47,410 nucleotides of DNA from Terriglobales bacterium (GCA_025451775.1 JANWJU010000085.1:1-47410), one strand, 5' to 3'; shown: positions 16,140 to 24,780, numbered from the stretch's first letter. The notes: generated by a model not told the origin, from the letters alone. Numbers and translations are program-made.

Positions 16140-18401
16140 ATGGGTCTTTCCGCCGGGGCCTGGCGCTGGCGTATCCCGTATTATCGCGTGCCCTCTGTGT
16201 CCCAACTGGTCGGCCGACTGGCTCAGGCCATCCCCGGGGGCGTCTCCTTGTTGCAGCGCGGGGCCGGTGTCCGGGCGGGCGCGCGCGCCCCGATCTTCAT
16301 GTTGCACCGCGTTCTGCCCGCCGGCGCGCCCTGTTATGACCCGGAGATGGCGCTCGATGTGGAGGCGTTCGCGGCATTGCTGGCGTGGCTGGTGGAACGT
16401 TTTGAGGTGGTTGGGCTGGAGCAAGTGCCGGAACGTCTCCGGACCCGGCAGCGCCGCCCCGTCTGCGTATTGACCTTTGACGATGGCTGGCGTGACAACT
16501 TCGAGCACGCTTTCCCGCTGCTGCAGCGGTATGGTCTGCCGGCGACCGTGTTTCTCCCGGCCGGTTTCATCGGTACCGGCCGCCACTTCTGGCAGGAGCG
16601 GCTGTTTTTTGCCCTGCGGCGGCTGCGGCCGCAACCGGGCGCGGCGGCGGCGTTGGCCGCCGTGGGCCGGGGGTTCCCCTGGTGCCCGCTGCTGCCGGCC
16701 GGCGAGCTTGATCCGGGGCGGCTCCGAACCATCCTGTTGCGCCGGGCCAGTTCCGAGGCCGAGACCTTCGTCGCTGCGCTCGAGGCGGTAGCGGGGCCAG
16801 GCGAGGGTAGGGCGGAGCCCGCGTTTATGGATTGGGGCCAAGTTCGGGAGATGCAAGCCGGCGGCATCGTGTTCGGCTCGCATACCGTGAACCACACCTT
16901 GCTGCGGGTTGAGCCGCCGGGCGCCGCCGCCGGCGAATTACTGCAATCGCGGCAGGTGTTGGAGCGGGAGCTCGGCCATCCGGTCACAGCGGTCTCGTAT
17001 CCTTGGGGCGGAATGAGTCCGTTCACGCGTCGGCAGGCCGCCGCCGCCGGGTATAGTTTGGCGGTGACGACCGTACCCGGATTGGCAAACGCCGGCAGTC
17101 ATCCTCTCGAACTTCCCCGCATTCCGCTGAGCAACGCCTGCTTGGGCTGGCCCGCGCGCCGGGCGCGGTTCGGGCCGGGGACGTTGAACGTCCATTTGAT
17201 GCGAGCGCGCTTCGCTCGCCCCCAGCCGCGCCCGGTCGCGCTGAGCCGGGACGCGGTTGGGAGCGGTGAACGGCTGCGTATAGGTGTCTTGGTGGACAAT
17301 CCAACGCGCTGGGCTGACGTCCCCGACGGGTACTTGGCGGGTTCGGAGCTGCAGTTGCGCCACACGCTGGAGGCCCTGGACCCCGGTTTTTTCGACCTCG
17401 AATTTTATTTTCTGCGTATGCCGGCCGGCGGCCTACCTTCAAAGTTACCCTGGCCCAGCTTTGCCGCCGCCCCCGCGGCGGCGGGCCGTGCGGCGGCGGT
17501 GATGGGGCTGCGCCGTCTGCTGCGGGAGCGCCGCCCGGCCATGGTGCAATCGATGTTCATGGCGAGCACCTTCCTGGGCGTCCCCGCCGCTTGGCTCGCC
17601 GGCGTGCCGGGTATCGTCTGCGCCCGCCGGAACGCCGGCTATTGGAAGCGTTGGCACCACCGGGTGGGATTGCGCGTCATCAATCGTATGGCGACGGCGT
17701 GGCAGACGAACGGGGCGGCCATTGAACGGATGTTGGCGGGCGCAGAGAGGGTCCGGCCCAGCGCCATCGAGATTTTGCCCAACTGGCTCGACCTCGCACG
17801 GTTCCAACCCGCCGGACCGGCGGCGCGCACGGCCGCGCGCACCGCCTTGGGCTTGCCGGCGGCAGGGTTGATCGTGGTCTGCGTGGCCAATTATAACCCC
17901 GTCAAAAACCTGGAATGTTTGATCAGCGCCGCGGCCTTGGTGGCCAGCCGGCTTGCCGAGGTCAGCTTCATACTGGTCGGGGAGGGCCCCGAGCGTGGGC
18001 GCCTGGCCGCCGCCGTGGCGGCGCATGGCCTGGGCACCTGCTTGACCCTGGCGGGGAGCAGTACGCAGATTGACCGTTATTTAGCGGCTGCCGATGTTGG
18101 CGTGCTCGCCTCCCGCAGCGAAGGCAGCTCGAACGCTGTTTTAGAGTACATGGCAGCCGGTTTACCGGTGGTCCTGTCCGATATTGCTGCCAATCGTGAA
18201 TTGGCGGATGAGGAGCTGTTCCCCGTGGGCGATGCCGCCGCGCTGGCCGCGGCCCTTCTCCGGCTCGCCGACCCGGAGGCACGGGCGCGCCAAGGAACCC
18301 GCAACCGCCGGCGCGCAGAGCAGTATGGGGGCGCGCTTTATGATGAGCGCGTCCAGGGTCACTACCTGCGGGTGGCTCAGGGCGCGCGGCGAACCCGGTA
18401 G
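16140..18401 (+). CDS. Fusion: NodB-type polysaccharide deacetylase + GT4 glycosyltransferase
   Basis: A single 753-aa ORF joining two enzymes. Residues about 50-340 are a polysaccharide deacetylase: APIFMLHRVLP, the metal Asp pair in VLTFDDGWRDNF, HxxxH in FGSHTVNHTLLR, and TAVSYPWGG. Residues about 375-750 are a GT-B glycosyltransferase of family 4: RIGVLVDNPTRWADVPDGYL, VVCVANYNPVKNLECLI, FILVGEGPERGRL, and the donor-binding EX7E region in SRSEGSSNAVLEYMAAGLPVVLSD. Both halves look catalytically intact, and there is no frameshift at the join. It may deacetylate and glycosylate the same precursor. It stands alone between divergent and convergent neighbours. GGAG lies 9 bases before the ATG. 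Confidence 0.87.
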   Translation: MGLSAGAWRWRIPYYRVPSVSQLVGRLAQAIPGGVSLLQRGAGVRAGARAPIFMLHRVLPAGAPCYDPEMALDVEAFAALLAWLVERFEVVGLEQVPERLRTRQRRPVCVLTFDDGWRDNFEHAFPLLQRYGLPATVFLPAGFIGTGRHFWQERLFFALRRLRPQPGAAAALAAVGRGFPWCPLLPAGELDPGRLRTILLRRASSEAETFVAALEAVAGPGEGRAEPAFMDWGQVREMQAGGIVFGSHTVNHTLLRVEPPGAAAGELLQSRQVLERELGHPVTAVSYPWGGMSPFTRRQAAAAGYSLAVTTVPGLANAGSHPLELPRIPLSNACLGWPARRARFGPGTLNVHLMRARFARPQPRPVALSRDAVGSGERLRIGVLVDNPTRWADVPDGYLAGSELQLRHTLEALDPGFFDLEFYFLRMPAGGLPSKLPWPSFAAAPAAAGRAAAVMGLRRLLRERRPAMVQSMFMASTFLGVPAAWLAGVPGIVCARRNAGYWKRWHHRVGLRVINRMATAWQTNGAAIERMLAGAERVRPSAIEILPNWLDLARFQPAGPAARTAARTALGLPAAGLIVVCVANYNPVKNLECLISAAALVASRLAEVSFILVGEGPERGRLAAAVAAHGLGTCLTLAGSSTQIDRYLAAADVGVLASRSEGSSNAVLEYMAAGLPVVLSDIAANRELADEELFPVGDAAALAAALLRLADPEARARQGTRNRRRAEQYGGALYDERVQGHYLRVAQGARRTR

Positions 18402-18420
18402 CCGGTGCTCCCGCCGGAGC

Positions 18421-19560
18421 CTAAGGGGTGCGGCGCGGGGGCCGCGCGCGCTTGAGGGTATGCAGCAGCCGGCCGCCCAGGGTGTTGGGAAAGGCCGACA
18501 GGAACACATGGGGGGTGCCGGATGCCGACCACTTGCGCTCGTATTCAAAGGGCTCGCCGGTGAAGGCAAACAGCACCTTCCGCTCCGCCACGCACGCGTT
18601 GAGGATCTCCTCGATGAGCAGGTGGCCGGGGCCGCTGGCGGCGAATCGCTCATCGTAGCACCAGCGCATCGGGTAGAAAGAGTCGGGGCCTCGCAGGCCG
18701 TAGCTCATGGCAATGGTCTCATCACCTAGCCGCAGGCGATGCATGATGAAGGCCCCGGTGCCTGCGGTCGTGCGCGCTAATTCCTCGTAGAAGCGGCGCA
18801 CCGGGGCGGGCTTGCGCAAGATGGCATTACCGCCGGGGCGCCCTTTCCAGCCGGAGGCCTCCAAGCGAAAGAAATCATCAAGGTCGGCGGCGAGGGCGGC
18901 GGTGGTGGAGGTCAACTGAAGCGGCCCCAGCGCCTGGAGGCGGCGGCGGGTGCGGCGCAGTTCGGCGCGAAACTTGCGCGAGGTTTGCTCGAAACCCGGC
19001 GGCACGGTCGAGTTGGGGGTGGCGAGCAGCGGCAGCGCACGGGTCTCGATGGGCGAGGAGCGGCGGACGACGTGGCAGCCGTCGCGGGCGGCCGCATGCA
19101 GCAGCGCCTCGGCGCCGCCACCGGGCGGGGTATCGCGCAGCTCGAGGTAACTCCAGCCCCGGTCCCGCGCCAGGAAGCGCCACATGGCGGTGGCGACGGG
19201 CTCGCGTGCGGCGCCAGTGGAGCAGATAAAATCAAAGCGCAGCGTATGGTGATTCGCCGCCGCGCGGAGGCGGCGCACGTAGACGCCGCGGAACCAGGCC
19301 CGCTCCGCAATGAGGGGCAGAACGCCCAGCAGCCGGCCCGCTTGGTGGGCGACAAGCAGGCGCAGTTGCGCCGGATTTTCGAAGGTGCGCACGTGAGCGC
19401 TGACCCACTCCGGGCTCATGAAGGGGGAGAGCCCGGAGTGATCGCAGAGTTCGCGCCACGCCGGGGCGAGCTGGGGAAGTTCGGCGAGGCCGCCCGCGAC
19501 GCGGACCTCAATGGGCACTGCCCCGCCGCCATCATCGGACCCGGCACGGTGGCCACTCAT
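18421..19560 (-). CDS. BioF2/CelD-type GNAT acyltransferase (single domain)
   Basis: A 379-aa protein of the Acetyltransf_6 (BioF2-like / CelD-BcsL) group, distant relatives of FemAB and often found in exopolysaccharide and exosortase loci. Visible segments are LAPAWRELCDHSGLSPFMSPEWV at the N-terminus, RAAANHHTLRFDFICS, FRAELRRTRRRLQALG, and the acyl-CoA part GAFIMHRLRLGDETIAMSYGL...FYPMRWCYDERFAASGPGHLLIEEIL. It probably transfers an acyl or aminoacyl group to an EPS or cell-wall acceptor in the cytoplasm. It closely resembles the second domain of the next gene upstream, from which it is separated by only 7 bp, so it looks like a tandem duplicate. The substrate is unknown. Confidence 0.82.
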   Translation of the reverse strand: MSGHRAGSDDGGGAVPIEVRVAGGLAELPQLAPAWRELCDHSGLSPFMSPEWVSAHVRTFENPAQLRLLVAHQAGRLLGVLPLIAERAWFRGVYVRRLRAAANHHTLRFDFICSTGAAREPVATAMWRFLARDRGWSYLELRDTPPGGGAEALLHAAARDGCHVVRRSSPIETRALPLLATPNSTVPPGFEQTSRKFRAELRRTRRRLQALGPLQLTSTTAALAADLDDFFRLEASGWKGRPGGNAILRKPAPVRRFYEELARTTAGTGAFIMHRLRLGDETIAMSYGLRGPDSFYPMRWCYDERFAASGPGHLLIEEILNACVAERKVLFAFTGEPFEYERKWSASGTPHVFLSAFPNTLGGRLLHTLKRARPPRRTP

Positions 19561-19567
19561 TGCCGCC

Positions 19568-22024
19568 TCACGTGCCGGATGGGAGGCGCCAGCTCAGCCC
19601 TCTGCTTGGCCTTTCCCAAAGGCCCCGCGCCCATGGTGTCACCGCACATTTTATCCAGCACAGCAACCTGCCGAAGGAGCCGCGCGGAAAAATATAAACA
19701 TAGCCCACGGGGAGCCCGCTGTGGGTCCATTTGCGCTTGTACTGCGACTCCGCGCCGTTGAAATAGAAGCGCTCAAGCCCAACCGGCGGTTGGGCACATT
19801 CGCCCAGGATCGCCTCAATCAGAAGATGACCCGGGCCGAAGCGGGCCAGGTCCTCGTCGTAGGTCAGCTTGAGGAGTTCGTAGGTGTGGCCGTCGCACAC
19901 GCTCAGATCCATGGCGATCGGCTTGCCGTCAAGCTCGAGGCGGTGCAGAACCAAGGTCCCGCGCTGCGCCAAGGCGGCTGCGGCCTGATCGTAGAAGCGG
20001 CGGGTGGCGGGTCGGCACCGGATGGCGGATTTCTGCCGGCCCTTCCAGCCCGCCGCTTCGAGATCGTAAAATGCACCCAACCCGGCGGCGAGATCCCCGG
20101 CTGCGGTGGAGGCCCGCACCAAGCGGATTTCGGACGCGCCGCCCTGAGCCGCCGCCCAGGACTGGAGATTACGCCGGGTGCGGCGCAAATCTGTGCGGAA
20201 GCTTCCCTTGGTAGCGTGCATGCCCGGGGGGAGGCCGGGGAGCGGCGGGGTGTTCAGGTCGAGGTAGAGGCTCCGTGTGCCTTCCCGGCGTCCGGCCCGG
20301 AGGTCGCGGGCGCGCGCTTCCCCCACCAAGGCGTCCGCAGCCCCGCCCTGCGGGGCTTCCGGCAGCACCACCGCGTCCCACCCGCGACGCTGGGAGAGGT
20401 AGCACGCGATCTCGCCGACGGCTTGCCGGCCACGCTCGCCTGCGGCCGTGACCAGGTCGAAACGCACCGAATGCGCGTTCGCAGCGCCACGGAGCCGCCG
20501 CACCGGGAGGCCGAGAATCCACCCTCGTTCCTGGAGCAGTGGTAACACCGCCGCCAGCGCTCCCCGATAACGGGCGGAAAGCAGCGTCAGTTTGGCCGGG
20601 TTCTCGAAGGCTTGCAAATGGGCGCGCAGCCAGTCTGGGTGCAGAAACGGCGAGAGCGCGGGATGGTGGGCGGCGCACAACCCCGCCCACTCCGGTGCCA
20701 ACGCCTCGAACCCCTCCAGGCCCGCTGTCTCCGCGACCGCCCAACCCTGCGAATTAAGGTTGGGCGGGGCTGCGGCGGGTGCGGTGCGCGGGCGCGGGCG
20801 CCGCGGGGGGCCGGCGGCGCGCACCGCCCGCCAGCGCGCTCCCGCCCGTCCGCGCCAGCGCGCGGCAACCTGCCGCACGCGCCAAGCCTGGCGGCTCCAG
20901 CCGCCCTTGAACGTCGGCTCCCATCCGTAGAGGGTGGTGGTGTGACGGGCCCCGTCCGCCCATTGCGCCTTATAGGCCTCGTCGCCCCGCAAAAAATCAA
21001 ATCCGTTCAGATGCAGCCGGGTGATCGCATCTTCAAAAACCTCCGCCAAGAGGATTTTGCCCACGCCGTCCGCCTGCAGAGCGGTATCAAAACCCGACTG
21101 GTAGAAAAAAAGCACCTCGCCTTCCACCATGCCGTAAAAGACGGCGGCAATGCGCCCGTCGCACTCCAAGCGGGCCAAGTAGAGCTTGCCTTGAGCCGCC
21201 AGGCGCTGGATGAGTTCCTTATGGAAGGCGAGGTAGGCGGCACGGTCGAAGTTGCTGGTTTGGCCTTGGCGGGCGCGCGCGAGGCGATGGAGCCGGGCCA
21301 GTGCCGTCAGCGTGGGTTCAAGTTCAGCCGGTGAGGGGTCAGCCAGGAAGCGGGTCTGATACCGTCGGTCCAGCCGCCTCCGGTCGCGCCGCAGGCTGCG
21401 CACGAACTCGGGATGGGAGCGCTGGATTTCACCCCATAATGCGGTCGCGTCCGCAGGCAGGCGACGGTAATAGCAGGTTTCCGCTGCTTGAGCTTGCAAG
21501 GCGATGCTGGAGTCCATCGTCCGCAAAGCCTCAGGCAGAGGCGAATCCTCCGCCAGATCCGCCAGGACCAGGGTGTCCCAGCGCGAGCGCCGGCGTAGCA
21601 CCTCGCGCATTAGCGCCGCCGCAACCTCGCCTCGCTCCTCCGGCCGAGCCAGCAGGTCCAGGTGGTCGGCGCACACCGCCGATCCCCGGTGGCCCAGGAA
21701 CTCCAAGGAACGCACCGGCATCCCCGCCGCCCGGCGGCGAACGATGTGCAAGGGCAACAGGCCGCGCAACCGGCCGTCAGGCGAACGCGCGGTGACGACC
21801 ATCAGCTCCGAGCTGCCGTGGAAATGCCGCCACCAGGTGAGGATCCAATCCCAGCACAAAAAGGGGGTGGGCCTTGCGCTCGCCGTTGCCAGCTCGTCCC
21901 ACTCGGGCGCCAGGCTGCACAGGCCCGACTCGGTCTCAACGCAATCGGGAGTCAGTTCGCCAACCTCTGGGCCCAGTGGGACGCGCGTTTGATTTGCCGA
22001 TGCCTCTCCCGCCATCCGCAACAT
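19568..22024 (-). CDS. Double-domain BioF2/CelD-type GNAT acyltransferase
   Basis: About 818 aa with two full Acetyltransf_6 domains joined by an Arg/Ala/Pro-rich linker. Domain 1 runs from LAPEWDELATASARPTPFLCWDWILTWWRHF to LYLARLECDGRIAAVFYGM and FLRGDEAYKAQWADG. Domain 2 runs from LAPEWAGLCAAHHPALSPFLHPDWLRAH to LVLHRLELDGKPIAMDLSV and FGPGHLLIEAIL. Domain 2 is closer to the downstream single-domain gene than to domain 1. The track starts at 22246, but the first 74 residues are low complexity, so I place the start at ATG 22024, or 22015. No clear Shine-Dalgarno is present. It is divergent from PEP-CTERM gene 1, so the paired inverted repeats lie between them. Confidence 0.78.
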   Translation of the reverse strand: MLRMAGEASANQTRVPLGPEVGELTPDCVETESGLCSLAPEWDELATASARPTPFLCWDWILTWWRHFHGSSELMVVTARSPDGRLRGLLPLHIVRRRAAGMPVRSLEFLGHRGSAVCADHLDLLARPEERGEVAAALMREVLRRRSRWDTLVLADLAEDSPLPEALRTMDSSIALQAQAAETCYYRRLPADATALWGEIQRSHPEFVRSLRRDRRRLDRRYQTRFLADPSPAELEPTLTALARLHRLARARQGQTSNFDRAAYLAFHKELIQRLAAQGKLYLARLECDGRIAAVFYGMVEGEVLFFYQSGFDTALQADGVGKILLAEVFEDAITRLHLNGFDFLRGDEAYKAQWADGARHTTTLYGWEPTFKGGWSRQAWRVRQVAARWRGRAGARWRAVRAAGPPRRPRPRTAPAAAPPNLNSQGWAVAETAGLEGFEALAPEWAGLCAAHHPALSPFLHPDWLRAHLQAFENPAKLTLLSARYRGALAAVLPLLQERGWILGLPVRRLRGAANAHSVRFDLVTAAGERGRQAVGEIACYLSQRRGWDAVVLPEAPQGGAADALVGEARARDLRAGRREGTRSLYLDLNTPPLPGLPPGMHATKGSFRTDLRRTRRNLQSWAAAQGGASEIRLVRASTAAGDLAAGLGAFYDLEAAGWKGRQKSAIRCRPATRRFYDQAAAALAQRGTLVLHRLELDGKPIAMDLSVCDGHTYELLKLTYDEDLARFGPGHLLIEAILGECAQPPVGLERFYFNGAESQYKRKWTHSGLPVGYVYIFPRGSFGRLLCWIKCAVTPWARGLWERPSRGLSWRLPSGT

Positions 22025-22028
22025 TATA

Positions 22029-22049
22029 GCCAAAGAGCCAAAGAGCCAA
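22029..22049 (+). repeat. Short tandem repeat GCCAAAGA x 2.5
   Basis: Two exact copies of an 8-bp unit plus a partial third lie just upstream of the double-GNAT start. On the minus strand they sit directly before a TATAAT-like hexamer that overlaps the ATG. Function unknown. Confidence 0.8.
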
Positions 22050-22135
22050 CGCCAAGCCGACCAGGATTTCAGGGCTGCGCCCGACTCCGGCCAGCGGCGG
22101 CATGGGGGCGAAGCCACTGGGGCTGCCGGTTGGTG

Positions 22136-22155
22136 GTGCGCAGGCTTATGCGCAC
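22136..22155. promoter_or_regulatory. Distal inverted repeat upstream of PEP-CTERM gene 1 (putative activator site)
   Basis: GTGCGCA-N6-TGCGCAC is a perfect 7-bp inverted repeat. Its core fits GYGCA-N6-TGCRC, which is found again at 22199-22214 and twice upstream of PEP-CTERM gene 2. It is centred about 130 bp upstream of the -24 element and 61 bp from the proximal copy. Binding by the local sigma54 activator is inferred from position. Confidence 0.65.
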
Positions 22156-22198
22156 ATCCGCCCCTGCCGCTCCCGCCGGCACCATTGGGATCGGGAAG

Positions 22199-22214
22199 GC
22201 GCAACCGGTTGCGC
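22199..22214. promoter_or_regulatory. Proximal inverted repeat upstream of PEP-CTERM gene 1 (putative activator site)
   Basis: GCGCAACCGGTTGCGC is a 16-bp perfect palindrome with the same GYGCA-N6-TGCRC frame as the other three sites. Its centre is about 70 bp upstream of the -24 element, the usual range for sigma54-activator sites. Confidence 0.65.
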
Positions 22215-22275
22215 ACGGCCAGCCAGGGCGGTGGAGTTAAGTCCAATCATTGCAGCATCAGGTTCGTGGCCAATG

Positions 22276-22292
22276 TGGCCGATGACGTGCAA
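22276..22292 (+). promoter_or_regulatory. Sigma54-type -24/-12 promoter of PEP-CTERM gene 1
   Basis: TGGCCGATGACGTGCAA has the obligatory GG-N10-GC spacing, with TGGC at -24 and TGCA at -12. It matches the element upstream of PEP-CTERM gene 2 at 14 of 17 bases. Transcription would start near 22302, leaving a 5' leader of about 46 bases. Confidence 0.7.
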
Positions 22293-22347
22293 TCTGACCG
22301 GCGAAGGCGTCCCCCCAGCGGCTGGCCGCCCAGTGAGGAAAATTGTC

Positions 22348-23064
22348 ATGAAAGCAAAATTAATAAAGATCGTGTTCGCTATCCTGGGACTGGGCGCAAT
22401 GGCATTTGCCGGCTCAATTCCAATCACCTTCATCGCCGGGGGACCGAGTAACCCTGGTGGCACCCAATACTACCCCTACACCATCAATGCGAATGGGCAA
22501 GATGTCACCGTCGCTTGCGACTCCTACTTTGAGCACGTCACGAAAGACGAAAACTACACCGGGTGGGCCAGCACCTATAACGACCTGAGCAATACCGTGT
22601 TCAACCATGGCGTTGCCGCGCCAGACCTGCAATACCAGGAGCTTGCCTACCTCTACACGGAGGTGCAGACGTTCTCCAGCCCGAGCCCCGAGGCCGCGGC
22701 CGTCAACTACGCCATTTGGGATTTGTTCGAGGCCGCACCTGGAATTGACGGTGGCAGCCAAATCACCCAGGCGCAGGCAGCGACCGATTTCGCCAGCGAC
22801 TCCAGCGATACCGACAACTCGGCATACTGGCTGAATCTGGCATCGCTTCAGAATTACACCAATTTCAACTTCTCCAATTTCGTGATCTACAGCCCGGACC
22901 TCGCCAACACGACTGGCTGGACCGACGGTCAGCCGCAGGAGTTCATCGGAGAAGTGCCGGAGCCGGCGACGCTGGCGCTGTTCGGCAGCGGCCTTCTGGG
23001 TCTGGGACTGTTCTTCAAGCGGCGTTTAGCGGTTGGTGATGCCGACCTGAACCTCAACGCCTAA
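22348..23064 (+). CDS. PEP-CTERM sorting-domain protein 1
   Basis: A 238-aa exported protein and predicted exosortase substrate. The signal peptide is MKAKLIKIVFAILGLGAMAFA, with likely cleavage AFA|GS. The C-terminus has the sorting signal EVPEPATLALFGSGLLGLGLFFKRR, with a PEP motif, hydrophobic helix and basic cluster, followed by an unusual 12-residue tail. The middle carries YYPYTINANGQ, VACDSYFEHV and NYAIWDLFEAAPG, shared with PEP-CTERM protein 2. The track's 22102 start is upstream noise; ATG 22348 has GAGGA about 8 bases before it. It is the first gene of the run that continues with exosortase and EpsI. The role of the mature domain is not known. Confidence 0.9.
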   Translation: MKAKLIKIVFAILGLGAMAFAGSIPITFIAGGPSNPGGTQYYPYTINANGQDVTVACDSYFEHVTKDENYTGWASTYNDLSNTVFNHGVAAPDLQYQELAYLYTEVQTFSSPSPEAAAVNYAIWDLFEAAPGIDGGSQITQAQAATDFASDSSDTDNSAYWLNLASLQNYTNFNFSNFVIYSPDLANTTGWTDGQPQEFIGEVPEPATLALFGSGLLGLGLFFKRRLAVGDADLNLNA

Positions 23065-23079
23065 TCCCCAATTGCGCTA

Positions 23080-23121
23080 TCCTGGGGGCTAGATCATCAC
23101 GGGCGGACCCGGTTCCCAGGA
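23080..23121 (+). terminator. Possible attenuating hairpin between PEP-CTERM gene 1 and exosortase
   Basis: TCCTGGG and CCCAGGA are 7-bp complementary arms separated by 28 bases, followed by ATTTTCTT. The long loop and mixed T tract make this weak. It could uncouple high expression of the substrate from the exosortase gene. Confidence 0.3.
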
Positions 23122-23147
23122 TTTTCTTATCGGCGCACATCAACCCC

Positions 23148-24098
23148 ATGCCCTCCTTTCCTCCTGCGGTCCGGGCGGACCCTGCCGGCCTCAACCCTCG
23201 CGCCGCCGCCCCTGGGGCCCGCACCGCCGCCGCGGTTGCGGCTAGCGGCAGCCTGAGCCGCCAGCGTCTGCTGTTCGGGCTGGGGGCGGTGGCGGTGGCG
23301 CTGGCCTACCTGCCGGTGCTGGCGGGGTTAGCCTCGGATTGGGCTACCAACCCCAATTACTCCCACGGTTTCGTCATCCCCTTCGCGGTCGCTTACATAG
23401 TCTGGCGGCAGCGCGCGCAACTGCGGCGGTTGCCGGTGCGGCCGAGCGCCTGGGGATGGGTGCTGGCCATCGTCTCCCAGGTGATCTACTTGGTGGGCTA
23501 CCTGGGCGCCGAGTATTTCCTGCAGCGCATCTCGTTGTTGTTCCTGATCGCCGGCGGCATTGTGCTGCTCTATGGCTGGCGCCATCTGCACTCGCAGCTG
23601 TTTTCGCTGGCGCTGTTGCTCATCGCCATTCCCCTGCCGGCGCTGATCTTCAACGCCATCGCCTTCCCGCTGCAATTGCTCGCTTCGAGTTGGGCGACGG
23701 GGCTGCTGCATGCGGTGGGCATCCCGGTATTCCGCTCCGGCAACATCCTGGTGCTGCCGCACCGCAGTCTCGATGTGGCCGAGGCCTGCAGCGGCATCCG
23801 CTCGCTCTTTAGTCTGATCGCGCTGGCCATGATCGTGGCCTACTTCGTGCCGGCCCGCGCCTGGATGCGGCTGGGTCTGGTGCTGACGGCGGTACCCATC
23901 GCGCTCGCCGCCAACGCCTTCCGCATCGGCGCGACCGGCGTGCTGGGGCAGTGGATGGGCGCGGCGGCCAGCGAGGGCTTCTTTCACGCTTTTTCCGGAT
24001 GGCTCATCTTCGTGGTCGCCTTCGCCGCCCTGCTCGGCGAAGCCGCCTTGGTGCATCGCATGGCCGAGCGCCGGGGTGGGGCGCGCGCCGCCGTTTAA
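23148..24098 (+). CDS. Exosortase (PEP-CTERM sorting transpeptidase)
   Basis: A 316-aa polytopic inner-membrane enzyme of the exosortase/archaeosortase family, which cleaves PEP-CTERM signals and presumably transfers the protein to a cell-surface acceptor. The catalytic Cys lies in VAEACSGIRSLFSLIALAMI. The conserved Arg is in LAANAFRIGATG and the His in GFFHAFSGWLIF, so the Cys-Arg-His triad is complete. The conserved NYSHGFVIPFAVAYIVWRQR lies early. There are about eight hydrophobic segments. It has no fused C-terminal EpsI domain; that domain is the separate next gene. No clear ribosome binding site is seen before ATG 23148. Confidence 0.93.
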   Translation: MPSFPPAVRADPAGLNPRAAAPGARTAAAVAASGSLSRQRLLFGLGAVAVALAYLPVLAGLASDWATNPNYSHGFVIPFAVAYIVWRQRAQLRRLPVRPSAWGWVLAIVSQVIYLVGYLGAEYFLQRISLLFLIAGGIVLLYGWRHLHSQLFSLALLLIAIPLPALIFNAIAFPLQLLASSWATGLLHAVGIPVFRSGNILVLPHRSLDVAEACSGIRSLFSLIALAMIVAYFVPARAWMRLGLVLTAVPIALAANAFRIGATGVLGQWMGAAASEGFFHAFSGWLIFVVAFAALLGEAALVHRMAERRGGARAAV

Positions 24099-24106
24099 CA
24101 AGATTG

Positions 24107-24133
24107 GAATCGATCAGAATCGATCGGAATCAA
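24107..24133 (+). repeat. 10-bp tandem repeat GAATCGATCR in exosortase-EpsI spacer
   Basis: GAATCGATCA, GAATCGATCG and GAATCAA follow each other with a 10-bp period immediately before the EpsI ATG and occupy the place where a Shine-Dalgarno would be expected. Function unknown. Confidence 0.8.
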
Positions 24134-24780
24134 TGGCTTCAACCCAGCGCCGTTCTTGGATGTTGTTGATCGTGCTGCTGCTCATCACCGTGGGCGTCCG
24201 CACCCGCCTCGGCGCTTCGCCGGCGGTGAATCTGGAACAGCCGCTCGCCCTGTTTCCCAACCAAGTGGGGACGTGGCGACTGGTGGGCCAGCCGGCGCTG
24301 AGCGCCGACGTGGTGCACGTGCTGGACGCTGACGCCTACATGGTCCGCAACTACGCCACCCCGCGGGGGCAGCAGGCGCAATTGTTCGTGGCCTACTACC
24401 GCAGCCAGCAGGCGGGCGAGAGCATGCACTCCCCCAAGAACTGCCTGCCAGGATCGGGCTGGGAGCCCATCCAAAACGACGAGGTGGCGCTCGCCGCCGG
24501 GCCGGCGGGCGCGATGGCCAACCGTTACGTGGTAGAAAACTCCGGCAACCGCGCGCTGGTGCTGTACTGGTACCAGGCCCAGAGCCGCATCATCGCCAAC
24601 GAGTACTTCGGCAAGGTCTATCTGGTGTGGGACGCCATGCGCCATGGCCGCCGCGATGGCGCCATCGTCCGGGTGCTGGTGCCCATGGATCCCGGGCAAA
24701 GCGTGGCCGCCGCCACCAGCGCAGCCTTGAGCCTGGCCAACCCGAGCCTGCCGCTGCTGCGGCAATTTCTGCCGCAATAA
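24133..24780 (+). CDS. epsI: EpsI family protein (exosortase-associated, DUF3485)
   Basis: A 215-aa EpsI-family protein, a standard exosortase partner in EPS loci. The N-terminus RRSWMLLIVLLLITVGVRTRLGA is a signal anchor. The periplasmic domain has LALFPNQVGTWRLVGQPALSADVVHVLDADAYMVRNYATP, then LFVAYYRSQQAGESMHSPKNCLPGSGWEPI, the family's most conserved block, and ALVLYWYQAQSRIIANEYFGKVYLVWDA. Start ATG 24133 is chosen because the track start at 24076 overlaps the exosortase end; the Shine-Dalgarno is poor. The biochemical role is unproven in the family. It ends 14 bp from the convergent regulator gene. Confidence 0.92.
   Translation: MASTQRRSWMLLIVLLLITVGVRTRLGASPAVNLEQPLALFPNQVGTWRLVGQPALSADVVHVLDADAYMVRNYATPRGQQAQLFVAYYRSQQAGESMHSPKNCLPGSGWEPIQNDEVALAAGPAGAMANRYVVENSGNRALVLYWYQAQSRIIANEYFGKVYLVWDAMRHGRRDGAIVRVLVPMDPGQSVAAATSAALSLANPSLPLLRQFLPQ

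Noticed and set aside
18406-18419. GCTCC-CGCC-GGAGC hairpin between convergent fusion and GNAT genes
   Set aside because: Only five pairs and no T tract; not enough to call a terminator.
22102-22347. Upstream extension of PEP-CTERM gene 1 in the ORF track
   Set aside because: It would translate through the inverted repeats and promoter, while the internal ATG 22348 begins a clear signal peptide with a Shine-Dalgarno.
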